Positions 34,010 to 43,858 are shown, numbered from the stretch's first letter. The stretch: DNA of 64,000 nucleotides from Planococcus rifietoensis (GCF_001465795.2 NZ_CP013659.2:2498501-2562500), one strand, 5' to 3'. Made by a program: numbers and translations. Notes: generated by a model from the letters alone, not told the origin.

Positions 34010-34275
34010 TATTCGCTGCCTCGCTTTGGGTTGGCCTTTGGCTACAATGAATTGGCGAAAGTAAATTGAGCCAATTCATCTGCGATGCTTGAGCGTAGCG
34101 AAAGTGGAGCAAGCCGGTTCATACGAATATTGGGTGCAGCTTTTCTCCTACTGCGTCGGCTCACCCTGTTCGCCCGGCAGCTTATACATTTCACTGATTG
34201 TGAGGTGTTTACGGGAATCTGTTTTTTTACGAGTTGCCGGCTAGTGGGGGAATCGCTTCCCGGAGTTAGCGACAG
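34010..34275. repeat. Intergenic repeat family B, copy B3
   Basis: This copy shares CGCTTTGGGTTGGCCT, CGTCGGCTCACCC, GCGCCCGGC-like spacing, TTCACTGATTGTGAG, ACGAGTTGCCGGCTAGTGGG and GGGAATCGCTTCCC in the same order as B1 and B2, with an insertion near 34040-34130. It fills most of the gap between the EAL gene and the ThrE-type operon. No gene is supported in this stretch. Confidence 0.65.
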
Positions 34276-34316
34276 ATTGAGGCGTTATTGTCAGATCCTG
34301 CATACATTATTCCCAC

Positions 34317-34350
34317 AAAAAAAGACTGCCCGTAAAGCTGGCAGCCTGTT
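34317..34350 (-). terminator. Terminator of the ThrE-type operon
   Basis: AGGCTGCC pairs with GGGCAGTCT around AGCTTTAC on the minus strand, then T7. Confidence 0.8.
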
Positions 34351-34360
34351 GTTTCATCAA

Positions 34361-34828
34361 TCATTCCTGTGTAAAGCCCATTTTTTTCTGAGTGCGCCGT
34401 GCTTGATACTTGAAATACAATTGCATGAGCACTTCCGCGAACACCAGGCCCATCGCGATTGCGCCTGAAATCATCAATGCCTGTACAGCAAAATCGACCG
34501 CTTCCATGTAATCATTCTCCACGATATTGCGCATCGCATTGTATGCACGGCTTCCAGGAACGAGCGGAATGATGCCGGCGACACTGAAAATGATCATCGG
34601 CATCTTAAAGATCTTCGCCAAGATGTGCGCAACGATCGCGACAATAAAGGCGCCGGCGAAGGTTGCTTGAATCGGGTCATCAAACATGAGGAAATAACTC
34701 CGGTAGAAAAGCCAGCCGCTCATCCCGACAAGCCCGCAACTGATAAGCGTCTTTCTTGGGATATTGAAAATGATGCCGAATGCGCCGGCTGCCAAAAAAC
34801 TTAGAAACGCCTCCAAAGGCCAGTTCAT
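34361..34828 (-). CDS. ThrE-type exporter, small subunit (YjjB-like)
   Basis: A 155-residue membrane protein with four helices (LEAFLSFLAAGAFGIIFN, FAGAFIVAIVAHILAKIF, FSVAGIIPLVPGSRAYNAM, ALMISGAIAMGLVFAEVL). The segment IPLVPGSRAYNAM is typical of the C-terminal half of threonine/serine exporters. Together with the gene 12 bp upstream it forms the split version of ThrE (YjjP/YjjB), thought to move small acids such as succinate or amino acids outward. AAGGAGG precedes the ATG. Confidence 0.85.
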   Translation of the reverse strand: MNWPLEAFLSFLAAGAFGIIFNIPRKTLISCGLVGMSGWLFYRSYFLMFDDPIQATFAGAFIVAIVAHILAKIFKMPMIIFSVAGIIPLVPGSRAYNAMRNIVENDYMEAVDFAVQALMISGAIAMGLVFAEVLMQLYFKYQARRTQKKMGFTQE

Positions 34829-34840
34829 TCGATCTCCTCC

Positions 34841-35596
34841 TTAAAATGACAATACGATGGCGATGCCGGCCCCGATGGCGAATGCCGTCAGAAAAGCTTC
34901 CGCACCCATCGATAGGCCCGATACAAAATGGCCGGCCATCATGTCGCGTACGGCGTTGGTGATCAGCAAGCCGGGCACCAATGGCATGACCGAACCGATG
35001 ATAATCGTATCGGGATCGTTCCCGAATCCACTATTCACAACGAGCACCGCTAAAGTACCTATGGCGACCGCTCCGATAAATTCCGCGAAAAACTTGACCC
35101 TTGTTTTCACGAGTACCATTTCCACAATATAAAATCCGATTCCCCCGATGACAAAAGCGAACGGAATGTCCGCCCAGCCACCGCCCATCAAAATCAGGAA
35201 GCAGGCACTGGCAACTGCAGCTGCGAGCACTTGCAGCCACAAAGGGAACAAGTAATGGTTTTTTTCGATTTCCGTCATTTCTTCATACGCTTGCTGCAAT
35301 GTCAGCTGGCCTGCCACAAGACGCCTCGACACAGCGTTGACACGCGCTACCCGTTCGAGATCGGTACGGCGGCCGTGGATGCGGACAAAGCGCGTCGGCA
35401 AATCATTGCTCGGGGAAAACATGATGCCCGCTGGAGTCACAAAGCAATGGGAATCCATCATATTTTGCGAAACCGCCATCCGGATCATCGTATCTTCCAC
35501 CCGGTATGTCTCCGCGCCGCTTTCCATCATGACTTTTCCGGCCAACAGAAAACAATCCAGCGCGAGTTCTCTTCTGACTTCCGATATTTCGGCCAT
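34841..35596 (-). CDS. ThrE-type exporter, large subunit (YjjP-like)
   Basis: About 251 residues. The cytoplasmic N-terminal part (MAEISEVRRELALDCFLLAGKVMMESGAETYRVED shortened here) contains the family pattern ESGAETYRVEDT and SHCFVTPAGIMFS; five membrane helices follow from about residue 115, ending in PLVPGLLITNAVRDM. The start at 35596 has GGGGGGAG upstream. It pairs with the small subunit as in YjjP/YjjB. The exported compound is not known. Confidence 0.85.
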   Translation of the reverse strand: MAEISEVRRELALDCFLLAGKVMMESGAETYRVEDTMIRMAVSQNMMDSHCFVTPAGIMFSPSNDLPTRFVRIHGRRTDLERVARVNAVSRRLVAGQLTLQQAYEEMTEIEKNHYLFPLWLQVLAAAVASACFLILMGGGWADIPFAFVIGGIGFYIVEMVLVKTRVKFFAEFIGAVAIGTLAVLVVNSGFGNDPDTIIIGSVMPLVPGLLITNAVRDMMAGHFVSGLSMGAEAFLTAFAIGAGIAIVLSF

Positions 35597-35649
35597 CTGG
35601 TCTCCCCCCTTTTTCTTCTGTACCATCATACCGCAGGCAAGGCAAAATT

Positions 35650-35677
35650 AAAACGCTCCGGTTACCGGAGCGTTTCA
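35650..35677 (-). terminator. Terminator of the zinc alcohol dehydrogenase gene
   Basis: AAACGCTCCGG and CCGGAGCGTTT pair perfectly around TAA, with a T-rich tail on the minus strand (TTTTAATTTT). Confidence 0.88.
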
Positions 35678-35687
35678 TCGGCATATT

Positions 35688-36827
35688 TTATGGTTTTAAA
35701 ATGACTTTGGTGCACTCGTCTTCGTGGTCGTTGAAAATCCGGTATGCTTCGCTCGCCTGTTCGAGCGGCACGATGTGGGAAATGATCTCACGCGGATCGA
35801 ACTCGCCTTTTTCGATCTTGTCGAGGAGCATCGGCATCAAATGGATGACCGGCGCTTGGCCCATCTTCATCGTCACATTGCGTTCGAACAGATTGCCGAG
35901 CGGGAATTGATTATAGGTCAACCCGTAGACGCCCGTCAATTGAATGGTCCCGAATTTGCTGACGGCATCTTTCGCGATATCAATCGCGCTCAATGTCCCG
36001 CCTTGCAGCATCAGCTTTTGCTGAACGGCTTCTGACGCCGATTTCTTGCCGTCCATCCCCACACAATCAATGACGACTCGTGCGCCGCCTTTTGTAATTT
36101 CATGGATCAGCGCCCCCGTATTGTCATGCTGGCTAAAGTCGACGATTTCCACATTATTCATCTTTTTCGCTTTTTCCATCCGGTACGGCAATTCATCTAC
36201 CGCAATAACCCGTGCCGCCCCTTTCATCCAGGCAAACTTCTGGGTCATCAGGCCAATTGGTCCGCAGCCGAGAACGACGACCGTATCGCCTTCTTTGACA
36301 CCTGCGTTCTCGACGCTCCACCAGGCGGTCGGCAATACGTCTGATAGGAACAGGACCTGTTCATCTTCGAGCTCGGAAGATTCCGGAATGACCAATGGCA
36401 TGAAGTTAGCGTAGGGCACGCGCAAATATTCAGCCTGTCCTCCTGAATAATCGCCATAGCGTTCCGTCAAACCGAAATAGGCGCCTGTATCAAAATGGGG
36501 ATTGCCGTTTGAATTGTCGCATTGGCTTTCCATTTCATGTGAGCAATAGAAGCAATGGCCACAGCTAATATTAAATGGCAGGACGATTCGATCGCCTTTT
36601 TTCACTTTGGTGACGTCCGGTCCCGCTTCTTCGACAATGCCCATCGGTTCATGGCCGATGACGGTATTCTTGGTGGTCGGCAATGCCCCTTGATAGATGT
36701 GCAAATCGGTCCCGCAAATGGCGGTGGAAGTTATTTTCACAATGATGTCATCACGTTTTTGGAGTTCCGGGTCTTTGACTTCTTTGACTTGCATGTCTTT
36801 TGTTCCTTGAAACGTTACTGCCTTCAT
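35688..36827 (-). CDS. Zinc-dependent medium-chain alcohol dehydrogenase
   Basis: This 379-residue protein has the catalytic zinc site (CGTDLH, GHEPMGIVEE), the structural zinc loop with four Cys (CGHCFYCSHEMESQC) and the Rossmann motif VVVLGCGPIGLMTQ. The extended loop with GYGDYSGGQAEYLRVPYANF-like sequence resembles glutathione-independent formaldehyde dehydrogenase relatives. It oxidises an alcohol or aldehyde with NAD(P). GGGAGGG precedes the ATG. It is monocistronic. Substrate unknown. Confidence 0.87.
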   Translation of the reverse strand: MKAVTFQGTKDMQVKEVKDPELQKRDDIIVKITSTAICGTDLHIYQGALPTTKNTVIGHEPMGIVEEAGPDVTKVKKGDRIVLPFNISCGHCFYCSHEMESQCDNSNGNPHFDTGAYFGLTERYGDYSGGQAEYLRVPYANFMPLVIPESSELEDEQVLFLSDVLPTAWWSVENAGVKEGDTVVVLGCGPIGLMTQKFAWMKGAARVIAVDELPYRMEKAKKMNNVEIVDFSQHDNTGALIHEITKGGARVVIDCVGMDGKKSASEAVQQKLMLQGGTLSAIDIAKDAVSKFGTIQLTGVYGLTYNQFPLGNLFERNVTMKMGQAPVIHLMPMLLDKIEKGEFDPREIISHIVPLEQASEAYRIFNDHEDECTKVILKP

Positions 36828-36935
36828 GTTTTTCCCTCCCGTTTATTGGTGTCAGAATATTTTTGTTATTCCCGTTTTCTGTCAGTGCAAACGTCTTATT
36901 TCCAACGCTGTTCCGTCTAAGGAAACAACAAATAG

Positions 36936-36962
36936 CGGATCTCCTGAAGAGATCCGCTTACA
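36936..36962 (-). terminator. Probable terminator of the beta-propeller gene
   Basis: GCGGATCTC and GAGATCCGC pair perfectly; the tail on the minus strand is TATTTGTTGTTT, a weak T run. Confidence 0.55.
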
Positions 36963-36972
36963 GAAACCATAG

Positions 36973-39120
36973 TCATTGAAGGGACAAGGTGCCGAGTGGT
37001 TCGAAATCGGACAAGCGATAGCTTCTGACTTCTGTATTCGCCACTGCATACAAGGCGTCTTTTGCATAAGCCAGGCGCTGGACTGATGTATTCCAGTCTT
37101 CATAGGGCTGCTCGGATGCTTGGGTGAGATCGGCTGACAGCTCGATGCCTTCCGGTGTAATCGAGTAAATTAAAGCTCCTTCTGCCTGAAATTCAATGTA
37201 CTCTGTGCCATCTCCTGTGTAAATCGATACCGGGAAGCCGAACAAGCTTTGTGCTTCATGACGGAATAAAGCTTTATGGTCGTATTGCAAGGCAGAATAA
37301 GTTCCAGGACCGCCGATGATTTCAGTATCGGCTTCCTTGGGGTCATCCATATCGCTGACATCGAACAACGAGATTTTCATCCCGCCTGTCACGATGCGCG
37401 GCTCGCCGCCCCCTTTGACTGGCTCGATTTTTGTATCGTAGCCAAAACCGATCAGATGCTCGTCATCAAGGGGATGCAAGTAATTAGAAAATCCAGGAAT
37501 TTTCAATTCACCCAGCACTTCTGGTGCAGCAGGGTCTGAAACATCGATCGCAAACAGCGGATCGGTCTCACGGAAAGTCACCATATAGGCCTTGCTGCCG
37601 ATAAAGCGGACCGAGTAGATGCGTTCGCCCGGTGCCAAGTTTTCCACTGAACCGACTTGCTCCAATTGTTCGTTTAAAATGAATAGGTGGTTTTTCGGTT
37701 CGGAAGCGGGTGCCCAAGCGACGCCTTCTGTGGTCGCCACCCGGAAATAGCCTTCAAATTCATCCATCGAAAATTGGTTCAACAAAGAACCTTGTACGCG
37801 AGCTGAAGCGATAAATTCCACCGAGATGCCATCCAAGCTGAATTTGAAGATTTCCGTATCCGCCTGTTGCGGCACCCAAAGCGCCGTATCTTCGAATTCC
37901 CCTTCAGCGGTCTCAAACGCAGACGCCGTCAAATAGAGATGCTGTTCGTTCATATACAGCTGTTCATTGCCGCCCAAAAAGCCTTTTGTAGAAATTTCAT
38001 TGGACTCAGGGGCTTCTAAGCTGATGGAAGTGATGACGCTATAACTCCCTTCCATCGTTCCTGGCAAGATGGTCAAATCTTCATAAGGCAAGGGTTCAAG
38101 CTCTCCGCCTTGCGCGGAATCGAATAGCCTTGGCCGCAGTTCCATATCCGGCTGCTCCTCCAAAATCCAGTAATTTGGAAACACATTGCTGACGTAATGG
38201 AGGATGCCGTTCGATAGCCGCGCGTTATTGAATGTGCCTTCGTTGCCGAATTCGCGGATGAGCTCCGGGTTCTCGGGTGAAGTCACGTCATAGAGAGAAA
38301 CCGCTGTGATGCCGGAATAAGGCATGAAGCTCTCCATTTCCACGTCTTCTTCGGTTTCCATAAGTGAAAAGCGGCTTGATATGACAACAAGCGTATCGCC
38401 GGATAAGAATAATTCCTCCGGATACGTTTCCCCGTCCAACTTCAAAACTGCTGCAAGTTTCATGTTTTCCGGGTCTCTGATGTCGGAAATCATCACACGC
38501 GACTCGCTAATGGAATATAAATAATCGCCATCCGTCTGCACAATATCACCTTCGTCGATGCCTTCGACCTGGTTATTGGTCGACGAATGATCGCCCCCTC
38601 CCATTCCTCCAGACTCGCCTGACGCGCTTTCCTCAGCGTCATCTGCCCCTTCACCGAAGCCGCGGTAAAAAGGATTGTCTTTTTGGAGATTCAGCAATCG
38701 CGTAAAATACGTATGCAGTTCCTCTTCGCCAGCCAGGTTCTGGACTTCATCTTGTATCGTGAAGTCGATTTGATTTGCCGAAAGGCTTTTTAAGAAACTG
38801 CTCGTCAGGGCCGATTTGGTGACATGAAGCGTATAGTCTCCGCTAGCGATGTCCGGGACTTCAAGCGTCCGCCCGCCATTTGCCAAGCGCATATCGAGAT
38901 CGAGTTTTCGGCCATCTGCATCCGTAAGGTAAACAGCGCCTTTTTCAATCGCATCCGCATCGAGCGGCGCCGAAAAATTCGCCCGCCAGCCGGATTCCGA
39001 AAGGGCTGTTGCGGATCCGCTGATGGCTACATTTTCCGTCAGCACAATAAAAGCTATACCTGAAAACACCAAAAGAATCGCTGCTATCCACCAGGCTCTG
39101 CTCCATCTCACGAACACCAC
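36973..39120 (-). CDS. Membrane-anchored beta-propeller domain protein
   Basis: A 715-residue protein with an N-terminal membrane anchor or signal (WWIAAILLVFSGIAFIVLT), an Ig-like early domain (about 35-120), a low-complexity Gly/Ser/Asp linker (about 160-185, ESGGMGGGDHSSTNN) and a large propeller-like domain (QVEGIDEGDIVQTDGDYLY, LYDVTSPENPELIREFG, VRFIGSKAYMVTF, DVSDPAAPEVLGELK, LFDVSDMDDPKEAD). This matches secreted beta-propeller proteins of unknown function in Bacillales. Start codon is uncertain: GTG at 39120, 39117 or 39111. Confidence 0.8.
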   Translation of the reverse strand: MVFVRWSRAWWIAAILLVFSGIAFIVLTENVAISGSATALSESGWRANFSAPLDADAIEKGAVYLTDADGRKLDLDMRLANGGRTLEVPDIASGDYTLHVTKSALTSSFLKSLSANQIDFTIQDEVQNLAGEEELHTYFTRLLNLQKDNPFYRGFGEGADDAEESASGESGGMGGGDHSSTNNQVEGIDEGDIVQTDGDYLYSISESRVMISDIRDPENMKLAAVLKLDGETYPEELFLSGDTLVVISSRFSLMETEEDVEMESFMPYSGITAVSLYDVTSPENPELIREFGNEGTFNNARLSNGILHYVSNVFPNYWILEEQPDMELRPRLFDSAQGGELEPLPYEDLTILPGTMEGSYSVITSISLEAPESNEISTKGFLGGNEQLYMNEQHLYLTASAFETAEGEFEDTALWVPQQADTEIFKFSLDGISVEFIASARVQGSLLNQFSMDEFEGYFRVATTEGVAWAPASEPKNHLFILNEQLEQVGSVENLAPGERIYSVRFIGSKAYMVTFRETDPLFAIDVSDPAAPEVLGELKIPGFSNYLHPLDDEHLIGFGYDTKIEPVKGGGEPRIVTGGMKISLFDVSDMDDPKEADTEIIGGPGTYSALQYDHKALFRHEAQSLFGFPVSIYTGDGTEYIEFQAEGALIYSITPEGIELSADLTQASEQPYEDWNTSVQRLAYAKDALYAVANTEVRSYRLSDFEPLGTLSLQ

Positions 39121-39182
39121 GACCTTTCTCGTGCCATTTACCCATTAGACCCTTTACGACTCCAAAAGGTTACAGCTGGCGT

Positions 39183-40361
39183 TCAGCCATTGGCATGAAT
39201 TTCGCTAAAAATTTCCTCGAAGCGTTCGAACGGTTCTTGTGTATGGCCGCCGCCTTGCGCAAGTGCAGCGGTTCCGCCTCCCTTGCCGTCTGTTTCTTGA
39301 AGCAAGCGTTTCAAAGTCTCCCTCATATCGGCGGAAGCTTCATTGCCGCGGGCGCAGACCAACCGGATGCTGCCTTGTGCCTGTGCTGCAAACAACAAGC
39401 AGACAGACGGATATTCTTCAGTGGCTAAACGCGCCAACTGCTGCAATTCCTTGATGGGCCGGTCGCCGAAATTCCGGATCGCAACGCCCCCTTCCGGCGT
39501 TAATGCTTTTGCCTCTGAAAGCAACAGCTGCTTTTTCAGCTCCACAATTTCCTTGTCGGCTACAATTTTCTCTGATAATAAAGCATCTGCCGCGTGCACC
39601 AGTTCAGCTAGCGGGGCATTCAATTTCCCGATCAATGCATCGCTCGTGTCGCTCAATATGCCAAAATGTTCGAGCGCTCGTTCTCCGCATAGAAAATAGA
39701 GCCGCGTGCCGCCTTTCGCTTTTTCCGTCCCAAGAATTTTCAACAGCCCGATTCCCGCGGTATTTTCCGGATGTGTGCCGCCGCATGCATTCAAATCGAT
39801 GCCTTCCATTTCAACCAAGCGGATGTCTCCACTAACAGCGGGCGGCTTCCGGAGATGCAATTGCTCAAGCTGCCGGTCATTTACAAAACGCGTGCGGATT
39901 GGTAAATGACCGCTAATGATGCGGTTTGCTTCAAGTTCCACTTGCCGCAAGGTTTCTTGGTCGATGGAGGCTTTATGCAGATCAATCGACACCCGCTCTT
40001 GCCCGAGATGGAAACTGGTGGTTTGGTAGCCATGACGGTCTTCCAGTAAAGCGCTCAAAAGATGCTGGCCGGCATGCTGCTGCATATGGTCCCATCTTCT
40101 TTGCCAATCCAGCGCCGCCTTGTATTCGCCTGGCTCCAGCTGCCGATCCAGGTAATGGCGGATTTCCCCGTCCTGATTTTGCACATCTTGCACTGTGGCT
40201 TCCCCGATCATTCCGCGGTCTGCCGGCTGCCCGCCTCCTTCAGGATAAAAGCAAGTCTGGTCGAGTACTGCATACTGCCCACTTCCGTCCATTGCCGATT
40301 CGATTACGTGAACAGTGGCTTCCTTTAAATATGAATCGTCGTAATATAATTTTTTCGTCAT
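39183..40361 (-). CDS. AlaX-type alanyl-tRNA editing protein with DHHA1 domain
   Basis: The 392-residue protein resembles the editing part of alanyl-tRNA synthetase. An N-terminal tRNA-binding part (FYPEGGGQPADRG) precedes the zinc site HAGQHLL (His..His) and NACGGTH (Cys, His), and the C-terminal quarter is a DHHA1-like domain (GKGGGTAALAQGGG). It removes serine or glycine wrongly attached to tRNA(Ala). AAGGAG precedes the ATG. It has no catalytic synthetase domain. Confidence 0.9.
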   Translation of the reverse strand: MTKKLYYDDSYLKEATVHVIESAMDGSGQYAVLDQTCFYPEGGGQPADRGMIGEATVQDVQNQDGEIRHYLDRQLEPGEYKAALDWQRRWDHMQQHAGQHLLSALLEDRHGYQTTSFHLGQERVSIDLHKASIDQETLRQVELEANRIISGHLPIRTRFVNDRQLEQLHLRKPPAVSGDIRLVEMEGIDLNACGGTHPENTAGIGLLKILGTEKAKGGTRLYFLCGERALEHFGILSDTSDALIGKLNAPLAELVHAADALLSEKIVADKEIVELKKQLLLSEAKALTPEGGVAIRNFGDRPIKELQQLARLATEEYPSVCLLFAAQAQGSIRLVCARGNEASADMRETLKRLLQETDGKGGGTAALAQGGGHTQEPFERFEEIFSEIHANG

Positions 40362-40455
40362 ATAAGCACTCCTTTTTACGGAATTCTGCTGATGCGTTTA
40401 CTGGTCCTTCATTAGTGGAATGGTTGAGTAATGATGAAGAATGGAGGACTTACGC

Positions 40456-41367
40456 ATGGCCGGATTCACGCATTCCATATTATTGTATAATGCCGAGGCA
40501 GGTGCGTCCACGTTAGATGCGGTTATGGGATTGGCTGTACCGCAACTCGCCGCATCTTCGAAAACATTGGAACTGATTAAGACCGATTCCCCCGAAGAAC
40601 TGGAATCGGTCTGCCGTTCTGCCGCCGAACGCGCCGACGCAGTATTTGTCGCAGGCGGCGACGGCACAGTCCATCTGGCTGCACACGCACTTAGCTCAAT
40701 CGAAAACCCGCCGCCTCTCGGAATATTGCCGAGCGGGACGTGCAACGATTTTGCGCGCACGATGAACATTCCTTTGTACCTTGACGAGGCAGCAAAAAGC
40801 TTGAGTCAAGGTAAACTCCAGCAAGTCGACACAGCGACCATCAACGAAGGCACGTTCCTGAACTTCGCGGGCATCGGATTGATTACAGACGCTTCCTTCA
40901 ATATCGACCCCGACCTGAAGGAACGCTATGGCAAGCTCAGCTATTTCATGAGCGCGATGCAGACGATGAGGCAAGCAGAACCGTTTAATGTATCGCTGGT
41001 GATCGACGGTCAAGCGTACGAAGAAGAAGCCGTTTTGGTGCTGGCCATGAACGGTAAATCCATTGGCACCCATTTGTTTCCGATGCAAAGCATCGATCCC
41101 GCTGATGGGCTCTTGGATGTTTTCATCATCCAAAGCTCGTCGTTTGCTGCGATACGCGAATGGTTTTCCTTATCGAAACCAGACCTTACTGCGGAAGATC
41201 TCGAGCATATCATCCATCTTCAGGGACGAGAAATTGACATCCGCACAGAAACACCGATGGATATCGATACCGACGGTGAAATCTATATGAAGACGCCCGC
41301 CTCGATCAGTGTCCAACCGGGAAAACTCAACTTGCTTGTGCCAAACGAAGAAGATATCTTCACATAA
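40456..41367 (+). CDS. Diacylglycerol kinase family lipid kinase
   Basis: About 303 residues from the ATG at 40456, which follows GGAGG by 8 bp. The DAG kinase catalytic domain is clear: LLYNAEAGAST, VAGGDGTVHLAAHAL (nucleotide loop), LGILPSGTCNDFARTM, and a C-terminal ISVQPGKLNLLVP strand region with DTDGEI. Members phosphorylate diacylglycerol or related lipids and return them to phospholipid synthesis. Whether it is DgkB or a YegS-type kinase cannot be told. Confidence 0.87.
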   Translation: MAGFTHSILLYNAEAGASTLDAVMGLAVPQLAASSKTLELIKTDSPEELESVCRSAAERADAVFVAGGDGTVHLAAHALSSIENPPPLGILPSGTCNDFARTMNIPLYLDEAAKSLSQGKLQQVDTATINEGTFLNFAGIGLITDASFNIDPDLKERYGKLSYFMSAMQTMRQAEPFNVSLVIDGQAYEEEAVLVLAMNGKSIGTHLFPMQSIDPADGLLDVFIIQSSSFAAIREWFSLSKPDLTAEDLEHIIHLQGREIDIRTETPMDIDTDGEIYMKTPASISVQPGKLNLLVPNEEDIFT

Positions 41368-41368
41368 A

Positions 41369-41428
41369 AAGCTGCCGGATGTTAGCCGGCAGCCGAAGGA
41401 GCGGGCGCTATGCCCGCTCTTTTTTATT
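41369..41428. terminator. Back-to-back terminators between lipid kinase and lysine operon
   Basis: Two hairpins: GCTGCCGG(atgtta)CCGGCAGC with A5 on its left serves the leftward operon, and GAGCGGGC(gctat)GCCCGCTC followed by T6 serves the rightward kinase gene. Confidence 0.87.
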
Positions 41429-41470
41429 TGCGCTAAAAAGAGACTGGTCTTTTCAGCGTGGAATCGAACT

Positions 41471-42661
41471 TTATTCGAATGGCCAGGCAGGCAGCATGCG
41501 GTTCAATTCTTTGTCTTCCCGCTTGCCGAGCACATAATCCGCCTGCATGATCGTATGGATTTCCCGCGTGCCTTCGTAAATGACCGGTGCTTTGGAATTG
41601 CGCAAGTAGCGGGCGACCGGATAATCATCGGAATAGCCGTAAGCGCCGTGGATTTGCACCGCGTCGTCTGCCGCTTTATTGGCAAAATTACACGCCTGCC
41701 ATTTGGCGAGCGAAGTTTCGCGCGTATTGCGTTTGCCGCTGTTTTTCAATTCGCCGGCACGGTAGACGAGCAAGCGGCTCATCTGATAGCCTGCTTCCAT
41801 ATTGGCAAGCATTTGCTGCACCAGTTGATGCTCGCCGATCGGCTTGCCGAACGTCGTGCGCGTCTTGCAATAATCCAAGCTCGCTTCCAGGCAAGCCATC
41901 ATCAAGCCACACGCTCCGGCAGCGACAGTGAAACGGCCATTGTCGAGTGATGCCATCGCAATCTTGAACCCTTCGCCTTCTTCCCCGAGCCGGTTGGCTG
42001 CCGGAATGCGGACATCCTCCATGAACAATTCGCCTGTATTGCCAGCGCGTATGCCGTACTTCCCTTTGATCGCCTTGGACGAAAAGCCTTCACGGTCACG
42101 TTCTACGATAAAAGCGCTGATTCCTTTATGCGATTGCTCTTTATCAACATAGGCGAAAACGAGGAAATGATCCGCTTGGTCACAGAGGGAAATCCAGGTT
42201 TTCTGGCCGTTCAGCACATAGTCGTCGCCCACGCGTTTGGCGGTCGTCGAAAGCGCCGCCACGTCTGACCCGGCTCCTGGTTCTGTCAGGCCGAACGCAC
42301 CAATCTTTTCGCCTTTTGCCTGCGGCACCAAAAATTTCTGTTTTTGCTCTTCTGTGCCCCATTGCAGAAGCGATAGTGAATTCAGGCCGGTATGGACAGA
42401 AACGGCCGTGCGAAACGTGGTGTCGCCGCGTTCAAGTTCTTCGCAGACGATGGCGAGTGCATTATAGTCCATGCCGCTGCCGCCGTACGCTTCCGGAATG
42501 CACACCCCCATCAAACCGAGATCGGCCAGTCGCTGCCAAATCGATTCGGGGAAATGCCCCTCTGTGTCCCAGTCTTTTATATAGGGCATGATTTCTTCAT
42601 CGACAAATTTCCGGACGGTTTTGCGCAGCATCTCTTGTTCTTCGCTGTATTCAAAATCCAT
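41471..42661 (-). CDS. Acyl-CoA dehydrogenase, glutaryl-CoA dehydrogenase-like
   Basis: About 396 residues from ATG 42661 (AAGGAGG upstream). It has the FAD/acyl-CoA dehydrogenase motifs FGLTEPGAGSD and KTWISLCDQAD, the C-terminal PVIYEGTREIHTIM with the catalytic Glu, and GAYGYSDDYPVARYLRN. TTFRTAVSVHTGL aligns by memory with the YRSAMSVQ segment of glutaryl-CoA dehydrogenase, which holds its active-site Arg. It ends the operon with lysine dehydrogenase and aldehyde dehydrogenase, so a role late in lysine breakdown is plausible. A general short-chain enzyme remains possible. Confidence 0.8.
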   Translation of the reverse strand: MDFEYSEEQEMLRKTVRKFVDEEIMPYIKDWDTEGHFPESIWQRLADLGLMGVCIPEAYGGSGMDYNALAIVCEELERGDTTFRTAVSVHTGLNSLSLLQWGTEEQKQKFLVPQAKGEKIGAFGLTEPGAGSDVAALSTTAKRVGDDYVLNGQKTWISLCDQADHFLVFAYVDKEQSHKGISAFIVERDREGFSSKAIKGKYGIRAGNTGELFMEDVRIPAANRLGEEGEGFKIAMASLDNGRFTVAAGACGLMMACLEASLDYCKTRTTFGKPIGEHQLVQQMLANMEAGYQMSRLLVYRAGELKNSGKRNTRETSLAKWQACNFANKAADDAVQIHGAYGYSDDYPVARYLRNSKAPVIYEGTREIHTIMQADYVLGKREDKELNRMLPAWPFE

Positions 42662-42677
42662 GCCGTTTTCCTCCTTG

Positions 42678-43844
42678 CTAGTTATGATGCGTTGCCCGTT
42701 GCACCGTTTCTTCAATGTTTACGCCGCGCTTCTTCATTTCCGCAATGTAATCAGCTCCAGGCACCACTTGCTCAGGCGGGTAGACGCCGCGTTTTTGGAT
42801 GCGCCCATCCGCAATCATCTGCGCCACAACAGAAATGCTGTAGGCTGTGGCCTGCGCCATCGCCGTGACACCGGTTGACTCATCGCGAATGGTCACCATT
42901 TCGTATCGGTATGTGCATTCCTCTTGCTCTTTCAACCCGGAAACCGTCACGCGCAAAAGCACTGCATCTTTCTCGTCGCCAAGTTCCGTAATCGGCTCGA
43001 GCACTTTCAGCAGAACTTCACGCAGCGACACATCATGTCCGCCGGCGATTACTTTTCCGTCTCGGTTCGTCAAACCCAATTCGACGAGCAATCGGAACTT
43101 GTCGGCATGCCCACGGTAACGGATCGTTTTGTACTCCAGCGAATCTACATCGCGGAACGTTTTCGTCAAGGTTGATGTACCACCTGATGTATGGAACGCT
43201 TCTAACGCATTGAACCCTTCGAATGCGATTGGCTCGATTTCCGATAGCGATTCGACTTCTTCCAGTTCTCCACCACGGATGACGTGCGACGGGTCCGTGT
43301 AATGGTCGAAAACGCCTTCGAGTGAAAAAACGTGTTTGTATTCGAGCGGCGGTTCCGGATGGAGCGGAATGCCCCCGACATAAATGCGGATCGATTCGAC
43401 CTCATCCAACTGGCTCGCACCATACCCGGTTAAAATATTGATCATCCCTGGCGCCACACCAAGATCCGGAATGACTGTTACGCCTTGGCTAGACGCTTGC
43501 TCGTGCATGGCGAGCACTTTATCCGTCGCACCCCCGATATGCCCGCCGAGATCGACGGAATGAACTCCGCATTCAATGGCGATTTTCGCTACTTTCTCAT
43601 TGAAGGTATAGAACAACGCATTGATCACGACATCTGCTTGTGCGATGACTTGCTTGAGTTCACGGTCATGGCTTGCGTCCATCTGGGCGATTTCAAGCCG
43701 CGGATCACCCAATTGCCGGCGAAACGCTTCCGCTTTTTCCGTTGTCCGGTCTGCCAGAATCACTTTTTCCACCTGCTCGTTGCGAAGCAAATCACGCGCT
43801 GCTTGTTTTCCCATCAATCCAGCTCCGAGTACCGCAAATTTCAT
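42678..43844 (-). CDS. lysDH: L-lysine 6-dehydrogenase (saccharopine dehydrogenase family)
   Basis: The 388-residue protein begins [20 protein letters not shown] (NAD-binding Rossmann loop). [43 protein letters not shown] shortened to its ends, [23 protein letters not shown] and [13 protein letters not shown] closely resemble my memory of Geobacillus lysine dehydrogenase. That enzyme deaminates lysine at the epsilon carbon to give piperideine-6-carboxylate with NADH. Start 43844 follows GGGGGCGG. The aldehyde dehydrogenase gene ends 14 bp upstream and the acyl-CoA dehydrogenase starts 16 bp downstream. Confidence 0.82.
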   Translation of the reverse strand: MKFAVLGAGLMGKQAARDLLRNEQVEKVILADRTTEKAEAFRRQLGDPRLEIAQMDASHDRELKQVIAQADVVINALFYTFNEKVAKIAIECGVHSVDLGGHIGGATDKVLAMHEQASSQGVTVIPDLGVAPGMINILTGYGASQLDEVESIRIYVGGIPLHPEPPLEYKHVFSLEGVFDHYTDPSHVIRGGELEEVESLSEIEPIAFEGFNALEAFHTSGGTSTLTKTFRDVDSLEYKTIRYRGHADKFRLLVELGLTNRDGKVIAGGHDVSLREVLLKVLEPITELGDEKDAVLLRVTVSGLKEQEECTYRYEMVTIRDESTGVTAMAQATAYSISVVAQMIADGRIQKRGVYPPEQVVPGADYIAEMKKRGVNIEETVQRATHHN

Positions 43845-43858
43845 CTCCGCCGCCCCCT

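Noticed and set aside
34085..34468. 127-residue plus-strand ORF in repeat B3
   Set aside because: It reads through the repeat and a terminator into the opposite strand of the ThrE-type gene; no binding site.
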